A stretch of DNA of 57,374 nucleotides from UBA4735 sp035935465 (lineage in GTDB: Bacteria > Chloroflexota > Limnocylindria > P2-11E), in the NCBI GenBank assembly GCA_035935465.1, contig DASYXA010000067.1:1-57374 (forward strand). Direction: 5' to 3'. The notes under the pieces were generated by a model. That model saw nothing but the letters and a program-made list of their open reading frames with translations. It had not been told where the DNA came from and searched no databases. The translations under genes and the position numbers were made by a program. Below are positions 25,198 through 34,856 of this stretch, one piece after another. The stretch's first letter is position 1. Each line of letters begins with the position of its first letter.

Positions 25198-25860
25198 TTG
25201 CAGAACAATCTCGTCCCCATGGTGGTCGAGCAGTCCGGTCGTGGAGAGCGGGCCTACGACATCTTCTCCCGGCTGCTGAAGGACCGGATCATCTTCATCA
25301 CCGACATGATCGAAGACAACATGGCCAACCTGATCATCGCCCAGCTCCTGTTCCTCGACTCCGAGGATCCCGAGAAGGACATCCACGTCTACATCAACTC
25401 GGGCGGCGGCGTGGTCACCGCGGGGCTCGCGATCTACGACACCATGCAGTACCTGCGGTCGCCGATCAACACCGTCTGCATCGGCCAGGCCGCCTCGATG
25501 GCCGCGGTGCTCCTCGCCGCGGGCGCGCCGGGCAAGCGGTTCGCGCTCCCGAACTCACGGATCATGATCCACCAGGGGTCCGGCGGGTTCCGCGGTAACA
25601 CCCCGGACGTCATCATCCAGGTGAAGGAGCTCGAGACCCTCGTCGACAAGCTCACCAAGATCATCGCCTTCCACACCGGCCAGCCGGCCGACAAGGTGAA
25701 GAGCGACTCCGAGCGCGACCGGTTCATGAGCGCCGAAGAGGCCAAGGCCTACGGGTTGATCGACGACGTGTACGTCGGCAAGGCGAACGATGCCGTCCTG
25801 CCCAAGGCCGAGGAGCCGAAGCCGCCGACCGCGATCTCCGAGCCGGTGCGGGTCCGCTAG
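25198..25860 (+). CDS. clpP: ATP-dependent Clp protease proteolytic subunit ClpP
   Basis: About 220 residues from TTG 25198 (MQNNLVPMVVEQ). This start is favoured over the upstream ATG at 25177 because AGGAGG at 25183-25188 lies nine bases before the TTG and the N-terminus then matches typical ClpP. The catalytic triad is S100 (GQAASMAAV), H125 (MIHQGSGG) and D174 (ERDRFMS). ClpP forms tetradecamers that degrade substrates unfolded by ClpX, which is encoded two bases downstream. Confidence 0.96.
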   Translation: MQNNLVPMVVEQSGRGERAYDIFSRLLKDRIIFITDMIEDNMANLIIAQLLFLDSEDPEKDIHVYINSGGGVVTAGLAIYDTMQYLRSPINTVCIGQAASMAAVLLAAGAPGKRFALPNSRIMIHQGSGGFRGNTPDVIIQVKELETLVDKLTKIIAFHTGQPADKVKSDSERDRFMSAEEAKAYGLIDDVYVGKANDAVLPKAEEPKPPTAISEPVRVR

Positions 25861-25862
25861 CG

Positions 25863-27137
<1,275 letters not shown>

Positions 27138-27153
27138 CCGCGGTGGTCGACCG

Positions 27154-27480
27154 GTGAAGCTCTACTACGCCTCCCCGCGCGACCTGCCGACGAAGAACCC
27201 GACCCCCGGGATGACCCAGCGGATCATCCGCGCCGAGGCGGCGACCATCGCGATCACCGACCTCGCGCCCAAGACCGTCGTCGAGTCCCACAAGCACCCG
27301 ATGGAGCAGACCGGCGTCGTGACGAAGGGCAGCCTCGCCATGGTGATCGCCGGCGATCAGCGGATCCTCACGCCCGGCGACACCTACCGCGTCCCGCCGA
27401 ACGCCTCCCACGGCGCACGCGTCTTCGAGGAGCCGACCCAGGTGATCGACGTCTGGGCTCCGGCCCGGGACGACCTCTAG
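27154..27480 (+). CDS. Small cupin-domain protein
   Basis: This 108-residue product has a single cupin fold: VVESHKHPMEQTGVVTKGS gives the first metal motif (H-x-H, E), and TPGDTYRVPPNASHGARV the second. Its function is unknown; such proteins range from metal-dependent enzymes to sugar or signal binders. GTG start, 16 bases after clpX, so it may be transcribed with clpPX. Confidence 0.85.
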   Translation: MKLYYASPRDLPTKNPTPGMTQRIIRAEAATIAITDLAPKTVVESHKHPMEQTGVVTKGSLAMVIAGDQRILTPGDTYRVPPNASHGARVFEEPTQVIDVWAPARDDL

Positions 27481-27546
27481 GACCCATTTCCCGCCCGGGC
27501 GCGCGGACCTCCATCGCCCTGATACCCGCTTCGGATGCGGCATCCC

Positions 27547-27552
27547 TAGCGT
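27547..27552 (+). promoter_or_regulatory. Putative -10 element (TAGCGT), short-leader arrangement
   Basis: TAGCGT ends ten bases before the ATG at 27563. No SD is apparent. The same hexamer stands eight bases before the start of the other GGDEF gene at 4859, so the two c-di-GMP genes share promoter architecture. Confidence 0.4.
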
Positions 27553-27562
27553 TCTCCGCTGG

Positions 27563-30500
27563 ATGAAGGACCTGCTCCGCCGGCTGCCCAGCGACCTGCT
27601 CCTGTACGGCCGCGCCTTCGGCCTGATCACCGGCTCGATCTGGATCGCGATCGGGAGCCTCGTCGTCGTGCCGATCGCGGTCGCGGCACTCACCATCCTG
27701 TTCGGGACCATCGTCTACAGCTGGACGGCCCAGTCCACGCGCGGCAAGACCTTCACCCTCACGACGTCCCCGATCGGACTCGTGCTCACGGACCTCGTTG
27801 TGGCGTCGCTCTGGATGATCGCGACGGCGCCGGATCCGCGAAGCGTCGCGTTCGCGCTCGTCCTGATCGCCTCCATCCTCGTGCAGTTCCGGCTCGGCCG
27901 CGGCGGTATCGCGATCGCGGCGCTCGCGTTCACGATCGATGTCATCGCCCAGCAGGTCGTGACCGCCGCCCTGGGCGGCACGCCCGACCCCCACGCGTTC
28001 CTGCGCCAGGGGATCGTGGTCGGACTCGTCCTGCTCGTCGTCGGCGTCGTCGCGACCGCGTACCGCGACGAGCGGGAGCGCGGGACGCGGGCGCTGCGCC
28101 GGGCGAGCCTGCTCGAGCGGGCCGCGGCCCACATCGGCACGGAGGTCGGCGCGGACCTCGTCCTCGCCTCGATCCCGCGGCACGCCCTCGATCTCGTGCC
28201 GGCGGACCACGCGACGCTCAACGTGCACCGGGGCACCGAGTTCCTGATCGTCGCCGGCGCCGGTCTCGGCGAGGGGGTCGTCGGCGTCCACGCGTCCGCG
28301 ACCAGCGGGATCGTCGGCCGCGTCGTCATGACCCGCGCGACCGTGACGGTCGACGACTACGCGACGCTGGCCGACGCACCGCAGGCCGTGCTCGACCTCG
28401 GGATCCGCAGCGCGATCGCCGTGCCCGTGCTCGTGCAGGGCGAGATCGCCGCCGTCCTGAACGTCGGGCGGTGCCTGGTCCGGCCGTTCGACCGCGACGA
28501 GCAGGAGACCCTCGAGGGCTTCGCCGCGCATGCGGCGATCGCCCTCGCGAACGCGCGGCGGCTGGAGCTCGGCAAGCGGCGCGAGGAGCTGTCGCGGGAG
28601 CTCGCGTCGTCCACCACCGAGGAGGTCATCGCGAAGCTCGCGGCTGAAGCGGAGCGCGCGTTCAACGCCGAGTACGTCGCCGCCGCGGAGGTCACGCCTG
28701 CCGGCGGCGTTCGCGTGATCGCGGGCCTCGGCGCGGCCGCGCCCCTGAGCCACGAGTCCTACGAGAAGCCGGGCCCGCTGCTGCTGCGGGTCATCCGCGA
28801 CCGCGAGCCGGTCACGGTCCGCGACTACACCGCCGAGTACCAGGGGCTGGAGGGCTCCCAGGCCGCCCTGCGGGCCGGCGTCCGCGCGGTGATCGTCGTG
28901 CCCGTCGTCGCGGACGATCTCGTCGTCGCGGTGTTCATCGTCGGCACGACCGACCCGCACCGCCGGTTCGACGCCGTCGACCGCGAGGGGCTGCTCGATC
29001 TGGCCGAGCTCGCCGGCACCGCGCTGCGGGCGGTCACGACGCGACGCGAGCGCGAGCGGCGGATCCAGCGCCTGGCGGCGCTGAACGAGATCGCATCCAA
29101 GACCGCGCTGGTCCATGACCCGCAGGAGATCGCGCACGTCGCCTACGAGTCCGCGCGCTCGCTCGTCGACTTCGACTCCTTCTACGTCGCCCGCTACGAC
29201 GCCGAGCGCCGGCTGTTCGACTTCCTCATCGAGGTCGATGGCGATTCGGTCCGGGAGGGCGACTTCTACCTGCCGCTCGGCGGCGGACCCTCGAGCCAGG
29301 TGGTCCTGAGCGGCGAGCCGTACGTCACGACGGACCGCAACGACGCGGTCCAGACGCGCGGCAAGACGTACGGCGACGAGAGCCGCCGGAGCGAGTCCGC
29401 GGTGCACGTGCCGCTCAAGATCCGGGGTGAGATCGTCGGCGTCGTGTCGGCCCAGTCGTACCGGCCCGCGGCGTACGACGCCGAGGACGTCGCGATCCTC
29501 CAGTCGTTCGGCAACCTCATCGCGTCGTCGTTCGAGAACGCGGAGCACCACGCGCGGCTGCGCGAGCTGTACCTCGCGTCGGTCAAGGCCCTCGCCGCGG
29601 CCGTCGACGCGCGAGACCCGTACACCCGCAGCCACTCGGCCCGGGTCGCGGCGCTGTCGCGGATCATCGCGGTCGAGATGGACCTGCCGCCGGACGAGAT
29701 CCGCCGGGTGCAGCTCTCCGCGTTGCTCCACGACATCGGCAAGATCGGGATCCCCGATGCGATCCTGAACAAGCCCGCGGCCCTCACCACGGAGGAGTGG
29801 GTGATCATGAAGACCCACGCGCCGCTCGGCGCATCGATCCTCGCGGCGGTGGAGCCGCTCGCCGACCTCGTGCCCATCGTCCAGGCCCACCACGAGCGCC
29901 ACGACGGCGGCGGCTACCCCGACGGCCTCGCGGGGGACGCCATCCCGGTCGGCGCCTACATCGTCTCGGTCGCCGACGCCTACGAGGTCATCGTGAGCAA
30001 GCGCGCGTACAAGGCGGCGCAGAGCGTCGACTTCGCGGTGTCCGAGCTCCGGCGGTGCAGCGGCTCACAGTTCCACCCCACCGTGGTCGAAGCGTTCATC
30101 CGCGTCATCGAGCGCGACCGCCGCGACGGCAGCGTGTACCTGGCGAAGGTCGGCGCGATCGAGCACGAGGACATCGACGACGTCCCCGGCCCCGGATCGC
30201 TCGTGGAGCGGATGGCCGAGCGGTCGCACGCCCATGCGCGCCAGCTCGCGATCCTGCAGCGGCTCGCCTCCGAGATCAGCGCGGTGCTGGACCTCGACGA
30301 GCTCGCCAGCCGGCTGCTGCGCATCGTCTGCGACGCGATGGGCTACGAGAACGGCTTCCTCACGACGCTGAACGACGCGGGCGAGCTCGTCATCCGCGCG
30401 GCGTTCGGCCCGTCGACCGCGTTCATCGGCCAGGCCCTCGCCGCCGGCACCGGCATCAGCTGGTGGGCCATGGAGCACGGCCGGCTCCAGAACGTCGCCG

Positions 30501-31195
30501 ACGTCCACGCCGACACCCGGTTCGTCGGCCCGGCCGACATCCGCTCCAGCCTCGTCGTCCCGCTGCGGATCGGCGACGAGACCGTCGGGATCATCGGCAT
30601 CGAGAGCACCCGGCCCGCGGCCTTTTCGGTCGAGGACGAGGCGCTCCTCACCGCCACGTCGCATCAGGTCGCGGCCGCCGTGCGGGTCGCGCGCCTGCAC
30701 CAGGCCGCCAAGTCCGCGGCGTCGACCGACCCGCTCACCAGCCTGCCGAACCGCCGCGTGTTCTTCGAGCAGCTTGCCGACGGGCTCGCGCAGAGCGAGC
30801 AGGACGGCGCGCCGCTCTCCGTCGCGATCATCGACGCGAACGGGCTGAAGCAGCTGAACGACCAATACGGCCACGCCGCCGGCGACCAGGCGCTCGTGCG
30901 GATCGGCGCGATCCTCGCGGCCGGCGTCCGCGGCGCCGATGTCGTCGCGCGGATCGGCGGCGACGAGTTCGGCATCGTGTTCCCGGGCGCGCCGCTCTTC
31001 GCGGCGGACCGGATCATGCGCCGACTCGCCGAGGACATCGCGAACGCGACCATTCCGTCCGGCCAGCAGCTGCCGACGATCGCGTGGGGCATCGCGCCCG
31101 CGCTGGTCGAGGGGACCTCCGTCGACGCCCTTGTCGACGCGGCCGACCGGGCGATGTACCGGCAGAAGCAGCTCGGGAAGGTGCGCGCCGGCTAG
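27563..31195 (+). CDS. Bifunctional multi-GAF HD-GYP/GGDEF c-di-GMP protein
   Basis: A 1210-residue protein with four to five N-terminal membrane segments (residues about 15-165) and GAF-like domains at about 180-335, 345-490 and 500-670. An HD-GYP domain (about 675-860) comes next, then another GAF (about 890-1045) and a C-terminal GGDEF domain (about 1055-1205). HD-GYP residues are intact (H723-D724, HHERHDGGGYP at 776-786). The cyclase is intact too (GGDEF 1132-1136) with an RxxD I-site (1123-1126). The order HD-GYP before GGDEF, split by a GAF domain, suggests opposing activities switched by ligands. Its TAG stop lies immediately before the putative -10 element of valS. Confidence 0.92.
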   Translation: MKDLLRRLPSDLLLYGRAFGLITGSIWIAIGSLVVVPIAVAALTILFGTIVYSWTAQSTRGKTFTLTTSPIGLVLTDLVVASLWMIATAPDPRSVAFALVLIASILVQFRLGRGGIAIAALAFTIDVIAQQVVTAALGGTPDPHAFLRQGIVVGLVLLVVGVVATAYRDERERGTRALRRASLLERAAAHIGTEVGADLVLASIPRHALDLVPADHATLNVHRGTEFLIVAGAGLGEGVVGVHASATSGIVGRVVMTRATVTVDDYATLADAPQAVLDLGIRSAIAVPVLVQGEIAAVLNVGRCLVRPFDRDEQETLEGFAAHAAIALANARRLELGKRREELSRELASSTTEEVIAKLAAEAERAFNAEYVAAAEVTPAGGVRVIAGLGAAAPLSHESYEKPGPLLLRVIRDREPVTVRDYTAEYQGLEGSQAALRAGVRAVIVVPVVADDLVVAVFIVGTTDPHRRFDAVDREGLLDLAELAGTALRAVTTRRERERRIQRLAALNEIASKTALVHDPQEIAHVAYESARSLVDFDSFYVARYDAERRLFDFLIEVDGDSVREGDFYLPLGGGPSSQVVLSGEPYVTTDRNDAVQTRGKTYGDESRRSESAVHVPLKIRGEIVGVVSAQSYRPAAYDAEDVAILQSFGNLIASSFENAEHHARLRELYLASVKALAAAVDARDPYTRSHSARVAALSRIIAVEMDLPPDEIRRVQLSALLHDIGKIGIPDAILNKPAALTTEEWVIMKTHAPLGASILAAVEPLADLVPIVQAHHERHDGGGYPDGLAGDAIPVGAYIVSVADAYEVIVSKRAYKAAQSVDFAVSELRRCSGSQFHPTVVEAFIRVIERDRRDGSVYLAKVGAIEHEDIDDVPGPGSLVERMAERSHAHARQLAILQRLASEISAVLDLDELASRLLRIVCDAMGYENGFLTTLNDAGELVIRAAFGPSTAFIGQALAAGTGISWWAMEHGRLQNVADVHADTRFVGPADIRSSLVVPLRIGDETVGIIGIESTRPAAFSVEDEALLTATSHQVAAAVRVARLHQAAKSAASTDPLTSLPNRRVFFEQLADGLAQSEQDGAPLSVAIIDANGLKQLNDQYGHAAGDQALVRIGAILAAGVRGADVVARIGGDEFGIVFPGAPLFAADRIMRRLAEDIANATIPSGQQLPTIAWGIAPALVEGTSVDALVDAADRAMYRQKQLGKVRAG

Positions 31196-31434
31196 TACAC
31201 TTGCGCGCATACCCGCGACGACCGGGAAGAGTACCGAGCGCAGCCGCAGAGAGATGGTCCGCCGGCAGGCTGGAAGCGGGCCACGGCAGTGCGGTCGGGA
31301 ACGTCGCTCGCGAGCGGGATCGGGTTCGCCCGTTACGGCGAAGTTGAGACGGTCGTCGCGATCGATGACCGTGAACTCAGGTGGTACCACGCGGCTCGAG
31401 CCGTCGTCCTGTTCGGACGACGGCTCTGTTGTTG
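31196..31434 (+). promoter_or_regulatory. T-box riboswitch leader of valS
   Basis: A putative -10 TACACT (31196-31201) starts a leader of about 250 bases. It carries T-box landmarks: GAAGAGTA at 31226-31233, AGAGAG at 31249-31254, GGGAAC followed by GTC (31303-31305, a valine codon, the likely specifier), CGTTA at 31331-31335, and the T-box core GGTGGTACCACGCGG at 31380-31394. A perfect ten-base helix pairs 31214-31223 with 31351-31360. Uncharged tRNA-Val would pair with the specifier and with the TGGT bulge and stabilise the antiterminator, allowing valS expression. The class assignment is strong from the core; exact stem borders are my estimate. Confidence 0.9.
31398..31434 (+). terminator. 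Regulatory terminator of the valS T-box
   Basis: A perfect 12-base stem (31398-31409 with 31415-31426) closes a five-base loop and is followed by TGTTGTTG. It sits directly after the T-box core, where the competing terminator of transcription-attenuating T-boxes is found. Confidence 0.8.
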
Positions 31435-31452
31435 AGCGGAAGGAGTGCGACG

Positions 31453-34158
31453 ATGACCGCGCAGCTGAAGGCACCGGAAGCGGTCCTGCGATACAGCGGG
31501 AAGAGCTTCGACCCGAGCGCCGTCGAGACGTTCCTCTACGACTGGTGGGAGTCGTCCGGCTTCTTCACGCCCGGGCCGGCGACGCCCGGCGAGACGCCGT
31601 TCGTGATGATGCTGCCGCTGCCGAACGTGACCGGCGACCTGCACCTCGGGCACGCGCTCGGGTTCGGTGGCTACGAGGACCTCATGGCCCGCTGGCACCG
31701 GATGCGCGGCGAGCCGACCCTCTGGCTCCCGGGCTCGGACCACGCCGGGATCATCGCCCAGATCGTGGTGGAGAAGGAGCTCGCGAAGGAGGGCGCCGGG
31801 CGCACGAACGCGTCCGACTCCCCGACGCTCGGCCTCACCCGCGACGAGTTCCTCGGCGAGATGTGGCGCTGGATGGATCACTACAAGCCGCGCATCTACA
31901 AGCAGCTCCGGATGCTCGGCTGCAGCCTCGACTGGACGAGAGTGCACTTCACGATGGATCCGGATATGCAGCGCCGCGTGCGGATCCACTTCATCCGCCT
32001 GTACCGGAAGGGTCACCTCTACCGCGCGGATCGCATCGTCCACTGGTGCCTCACCTGCCAGACCACCTACTCGGACCTCGAGGCGCTGCACATCGTGCGC
32101 ACCGACGAGCTGAGCTACGTGCGCTACCGGTGGGCCGAGGCCATGCCGGCGGGTACGCCCGATGTGGTCGTCGCGACGACGCGGCCTGAGACGATCGTCG
32201 CGGACACCGCGGTCGCCGTGCATCCCGAGGACGACCGCTGGAAGGGGTTCATCGGCCGGGAAGTCCTCGTGCCGGTGTCGGAGCGGAAGGTCAAGATCGT
32301 CGGTGACGCGGCCGTGGACCGCGCGTTCGGCACCGGCGCGCTGAAGGTGACACCGGGTCACGACGCGACCGACTTCGAGATCGGCCAGCGCCACGGCCTC
32401 CAGGTGCTCTCGGCGATCGACCCGCGGGGGTTCATGACCCCCGCGGCCGGCCCGCTCGCGGGCCTGGACCGCGACGCCGCGCGCATCGCGATGCTCGAGA
32501 AGCTGAAGGAGCAGGGCCTGCTGGTCCGCCAGGAGCCGATCACGCACAACGTCGGCATCCACGACCGCTGCGGCACCGTCGACGAGCCGCTCGTGATGAA
32601 GCAGTGGTGGATGAAGATGGCGCCGCTCGCGAAGCCGGCGATCGAGGCCGTGCGCGACGGTACGGTCCGCATCATCCCGAAGTACCAGGAGAAGATCTAC
32701 TTCGAGTGGATGGAGAACATCCGCGATTGGCCGGTCTCGCGGCAGATCTGGTGGGGCCACGCCATCCCGGTGTGGTACTGCACCGACTGCGATGAGATCG
32801 TCGTGCCGGCGGAGGACGCGCCCGATCCGACGACCTGCCCGAAGTGCCGGTCGACCGAGCTGCGCCACGACCCGGACGTGCTCGACACGTGGTTCTCGTC
32901 GGCCCTCTGGCCCCACTCCACGCTCGGCTGGCCGGAGGAGACGAGCGACCTCGCGCGGTTCTACCCGGGCTCGGTGCTCGAGACCGGCTGGGACATCCTG
33001 TTCTTCTGGGTCGCGCGGATGCTGATGATGGGCCTCGAGAACATGGGCGACGTCCCGTTCCGCACCGTCTACCTGCACGGGCTCGTGCGTGCCGGACGCC
33101 AGAAGATGGGGAAGTCCAAAGGCAATGCCGTGAGCCCGGTCGAGATGATCCAGTCACACGGCGCGGACGCGCTCCGGTACGCGCTCGTGAGCGGCGTGTC
33201 CGCGGGCGCGGACAGCGAGTTCTCGGAAGGCAAGCTCGAGAACGGCCGGCGGTTCGTGAACAAGCTCTGGAACGTCGGCCGGTTCGCCCTCACCCAGCTC
33301 GAGGCGCGGCCGGCCGCGTTGTCCGGACCCATCGATGTCGCGCCGGCGGGAGCCGCGCTCACCGAGGCCGACCGCTGGATCCTGTCGCGGACCGAGGCGG
33401 CGATCGAGGAGCTCACCCGGCTCATCGAGCAGTACCAATTCGGCGAGTACGCGACGGCGCTCCAGCAGTTCGTGTGGACCGAGCTCGCCGACTTCTACAT
33501 CGAGCTGGCGAAGCCGCAGCGCCGGCCGGCCGGCTCCGAGGACGCCGCGGTGCGCACGCTCGCGTACGTGCTCGACCGCGTGCTCCGGCTCGCGCACCCG
33601 AGCATCCCGTTCGTGACCGAGACGCTCGCGCTGCAGCTCTGGGCGCACGGACATCGGTCCGACCCGGCGCCGTCGCTGGTCACGTCGCGCTGGCCGGAAG
33701 CCGGTGCGCGCGATGCCGTGCTCGAGGAGCGGTTCGGGCTCGCGATCGAGGTGATCCGCCGGATCCGCGAGCGCCGCCAGGAGGCCGGCGTCGATCCACG
33801 CGCCACGGTCCAGGTCGCGCTCGGCGGCGACGCCGCGGCGCTCGAGCCGTTCGCCGAGATCATCGCGTCGCTCACGAGCGCCCTGGTCCGGTTCGGCGGG
33901 GGCGAGGGCGTGCCGACGCTCGTCCGCGCGGTCGAGGTCCGGGTCGACGTGCCGCGCGAGGCCGCGGCCGACCGCGCGCGCCTGGAGAAGGAGCTCGCGG
34001 AGGCCCTGACGCTGCTCGATCATTCGGAGACGCTCCTGCGGTCGGACTTCGCGAAGCGCGCTCCGGCGCCCGTCGTGGCGAAGGCGCGCGCGACGCTGGC
34101 CGAGCGCGAGGCCGCGGTCGCCTCACTGCGGGCAGAGCTGGCGAAGCTGGGGACCTAG
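31453..34158 (+). CDS. valS: Valyl-tRNA synthetase
   Basis: This 901-residue class Ia synthetase has the HIGH-type motif H64-LGH-67 after PLPNVTGDL, the KMSKS loop as K551-MGKS, a CP1 editing domain with TTRPETIVADTAV, and a C-terminal coiled coil (about 840-901) typical of ValRS. It charges tRNA-Val and edits mis-charged threonine. The ATG at 31453 follows AAGGAG by seven bases; a longer open frame upstream is leader sequence. Expression is probably governed by the T-box leader. Its TAG stop shares CTAG (34155-34158) with the convergent small gene. Confidence 0.96.
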   Translation: MTAQLKAPEAVLRYSGKSFDPSAVETFLYDWWESSGFFTPGPATPGETPFVMMLPLPNVTGDLHLGHALGFGGYEDLMARWHRMRGEPTLWLPGSDHAGIIAQIVVEKELAKEGAGRTNASDSPTLGLTRDEFLGEMWRWMDHYKPRIYKQLRMLGCSLDWTRVHFTMDPDMQRRVRIHFIRLYRKGHLYRADRIVHWCLTCQTTYSDLEALHIVRTDELSYVRYRWAEAMPAGTPDVVVATTRPETIVADTAVAVHPEDDRWKGFIGREVLVPVSERKVKIVGDAAVDRAFGTGALKVTPGHDATDFEIGQRHGLQVLSAIDPRGFMTPAAGPLAGLDRDAARIAMLEKLKEQGLLVRQEPITHNVGIHDRCGTVDEPLVMKQWWMKMAPLAKPAIEAVRDGTVRIIPKYQEKIYFEWMENIRDWPVSRQIWWGHAIPVWYCTDCDEIVVPAEDAPDPTTCPKCRSTELRHDPDVLDTWFSSALWPHSTLGWPEETSDLARFYPGSVLETGWDILFFWVARMLMMGLENMGDVPFRTVYLHGLVRAGRQKMGKSKGNAVSPVEMIQSHGADALRYALVSGVSAGADSEFSEGKLENGRRFVNKLWNVGRFALTQLEARPAALSGPIDVAPAGAALTEADRWILSRTEAAIEELTRLIEQYQFGEYATALQQFVWTELADFYIELAKPQRRPAGSEDAAVRTLAYVLDRVLRLAHPSIPFVTETLALQLWAHGHRSDPAPSLVTSRWPEAGARDAVLEERFGLAIEVIRRIRERRQEAGVDPRATVQVALGGDAAALEPFAEIIASLTSALVRFGGGEGVPTLVRAVEVRVDVPREAAADRARLEKELAEALTLLDHSETLLRSDFAKRAPAPVVAKARATLAEREAAVASLRAELAKLGT

Positions 34159-34619
34159 GGGCAGGGCGCCGGGCACCCGAGCCACTGCTCCAGGCGGTAC
34201 GTCGTGCGATGACGGACCGCGCCACCGACCGGGCCCGCCTCGTAGGTCAGCGGTAGACCGGTCGCCGCGTCGAAGACGACCCGTTCTCCGGGGCTCGTAT
34301 AGGTGATGAGACCCTTCGCGACCGTCTTCGGCCACGAATAACAGCACGCCATTCCCGGACGGATCCAGCGAGGCACGCCGTTGCAGAGCGCCGGGTCCCT
34401 GCTGGTCGGTCGGAACGCTCCACCGACGGCGATGGAGCCGTAGACGCCGTCGCGGCAGGCGTTCCCCTGGCCCGCAGTCATCGTGCCGAGGTCATCACTG
34501 AGCAGGATCAGCGTCCATTCATCGCGCCGGCGGTACTCGAGCCGATACCTCGACGTCCCACCGATCGCCGGGCCGGTCGCGGGCGCGATCCGCGCCGGAT
34601 CCCACTCTTCGATCGTCAT
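34155..34619 (-). CDS. Hypothetical cysteine-containing protein, possibly the second half of a split gene
   Basis: About 154 residues from ATG 34619 (MTIEEWDPARIAP), with several cysteines (ACRDG, ALCNG, ACCYSW, GCPAPCP) and YRLEYRR-type beta strands. It ends YRLEQWLGCPAPCP. The upstream frame ends exactly at this ATG (TGATG) and encodes a membrane anchor. The frame of this ORF also continues upstream as ADFRPFV, which reads naturally onto MTIEEW. One explanation is a single secreted, membrane-anchored protein broken by a frameshift near 34640-34660; the other is two coupled genes. No family recognised. Confidence 0.6.
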   Translation of the reverse strand: MTIEEWDPARIAPATGPAIGGTSRYRLEYRRRDEWTLILLSDDLGTMTAGQGNACRDGVYGSIAVGGAFRPTSRDPALCNGVPRWIRPGMACCYSWPKTVAKGLITYTSPGERVVFDAATGLPLTYEAGPVGGAVRHRTTYRLEQWLGCPAPCP

Positions 34620-34798
34620 CACGAATGGCCGGAAGTCGGCCCGCCCGGCCGAGGACCCCAGGGCAGCACCTGTACGACGACAACGGCAGTGGCGATGACA
34701 CCGACTGCGGACGCGGCGCCGAACCACGACCTCACGAGCCAATGGTCACACGGCTCACCTGAGGAGGGCGGGGCGTTCGCCCCGCCCGCCTCGCTCAT
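34619..34798 (-). CDS. Small single-pass membrane protein, coupled to or split from the next ORF
   Basis: This 59-residue product (MSEAGGANAPPSSGEP start) has one membrane segment, about residues 25-45, containing AVGVIATAVVVVQVLPWG, and then a Pro/Gly tail. It stops at TGA overlapping the ATG of the following ORF. It looks like the cytoplasmic tail plus anchor of the protein whose outer domain lies in the next frame. Function unknown. Confidence 0.5.
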   Translation of the reverse strand: MSEAGGANAPPSSGEPCDHWLVRSWFGAASAVGVIATAVVVVQVLPWGPRPGGPTSGHS

Positions 34799-34820
34799 CG
34801 CGCGATCGCGCGGGCTACGG

Positions 34821-34842
34821 GAACCCTGCGAAGCAGGGGTTC
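34821..34842 (-). terminator. Hairpin downstream of the second CUT1 operon
   Basis: An imperfect ten-base stem (GAACCCCTGC / GCAGGGTTC with one unpaired base) around a short loop lies about 15 bases after the stop of the substrate-binding protein gene. No T-run follows, so it may slow or end transcription only weakly. Confidence 0.45.
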
Positions 34843-34856
34843 TCAGCAAGCTTCGC

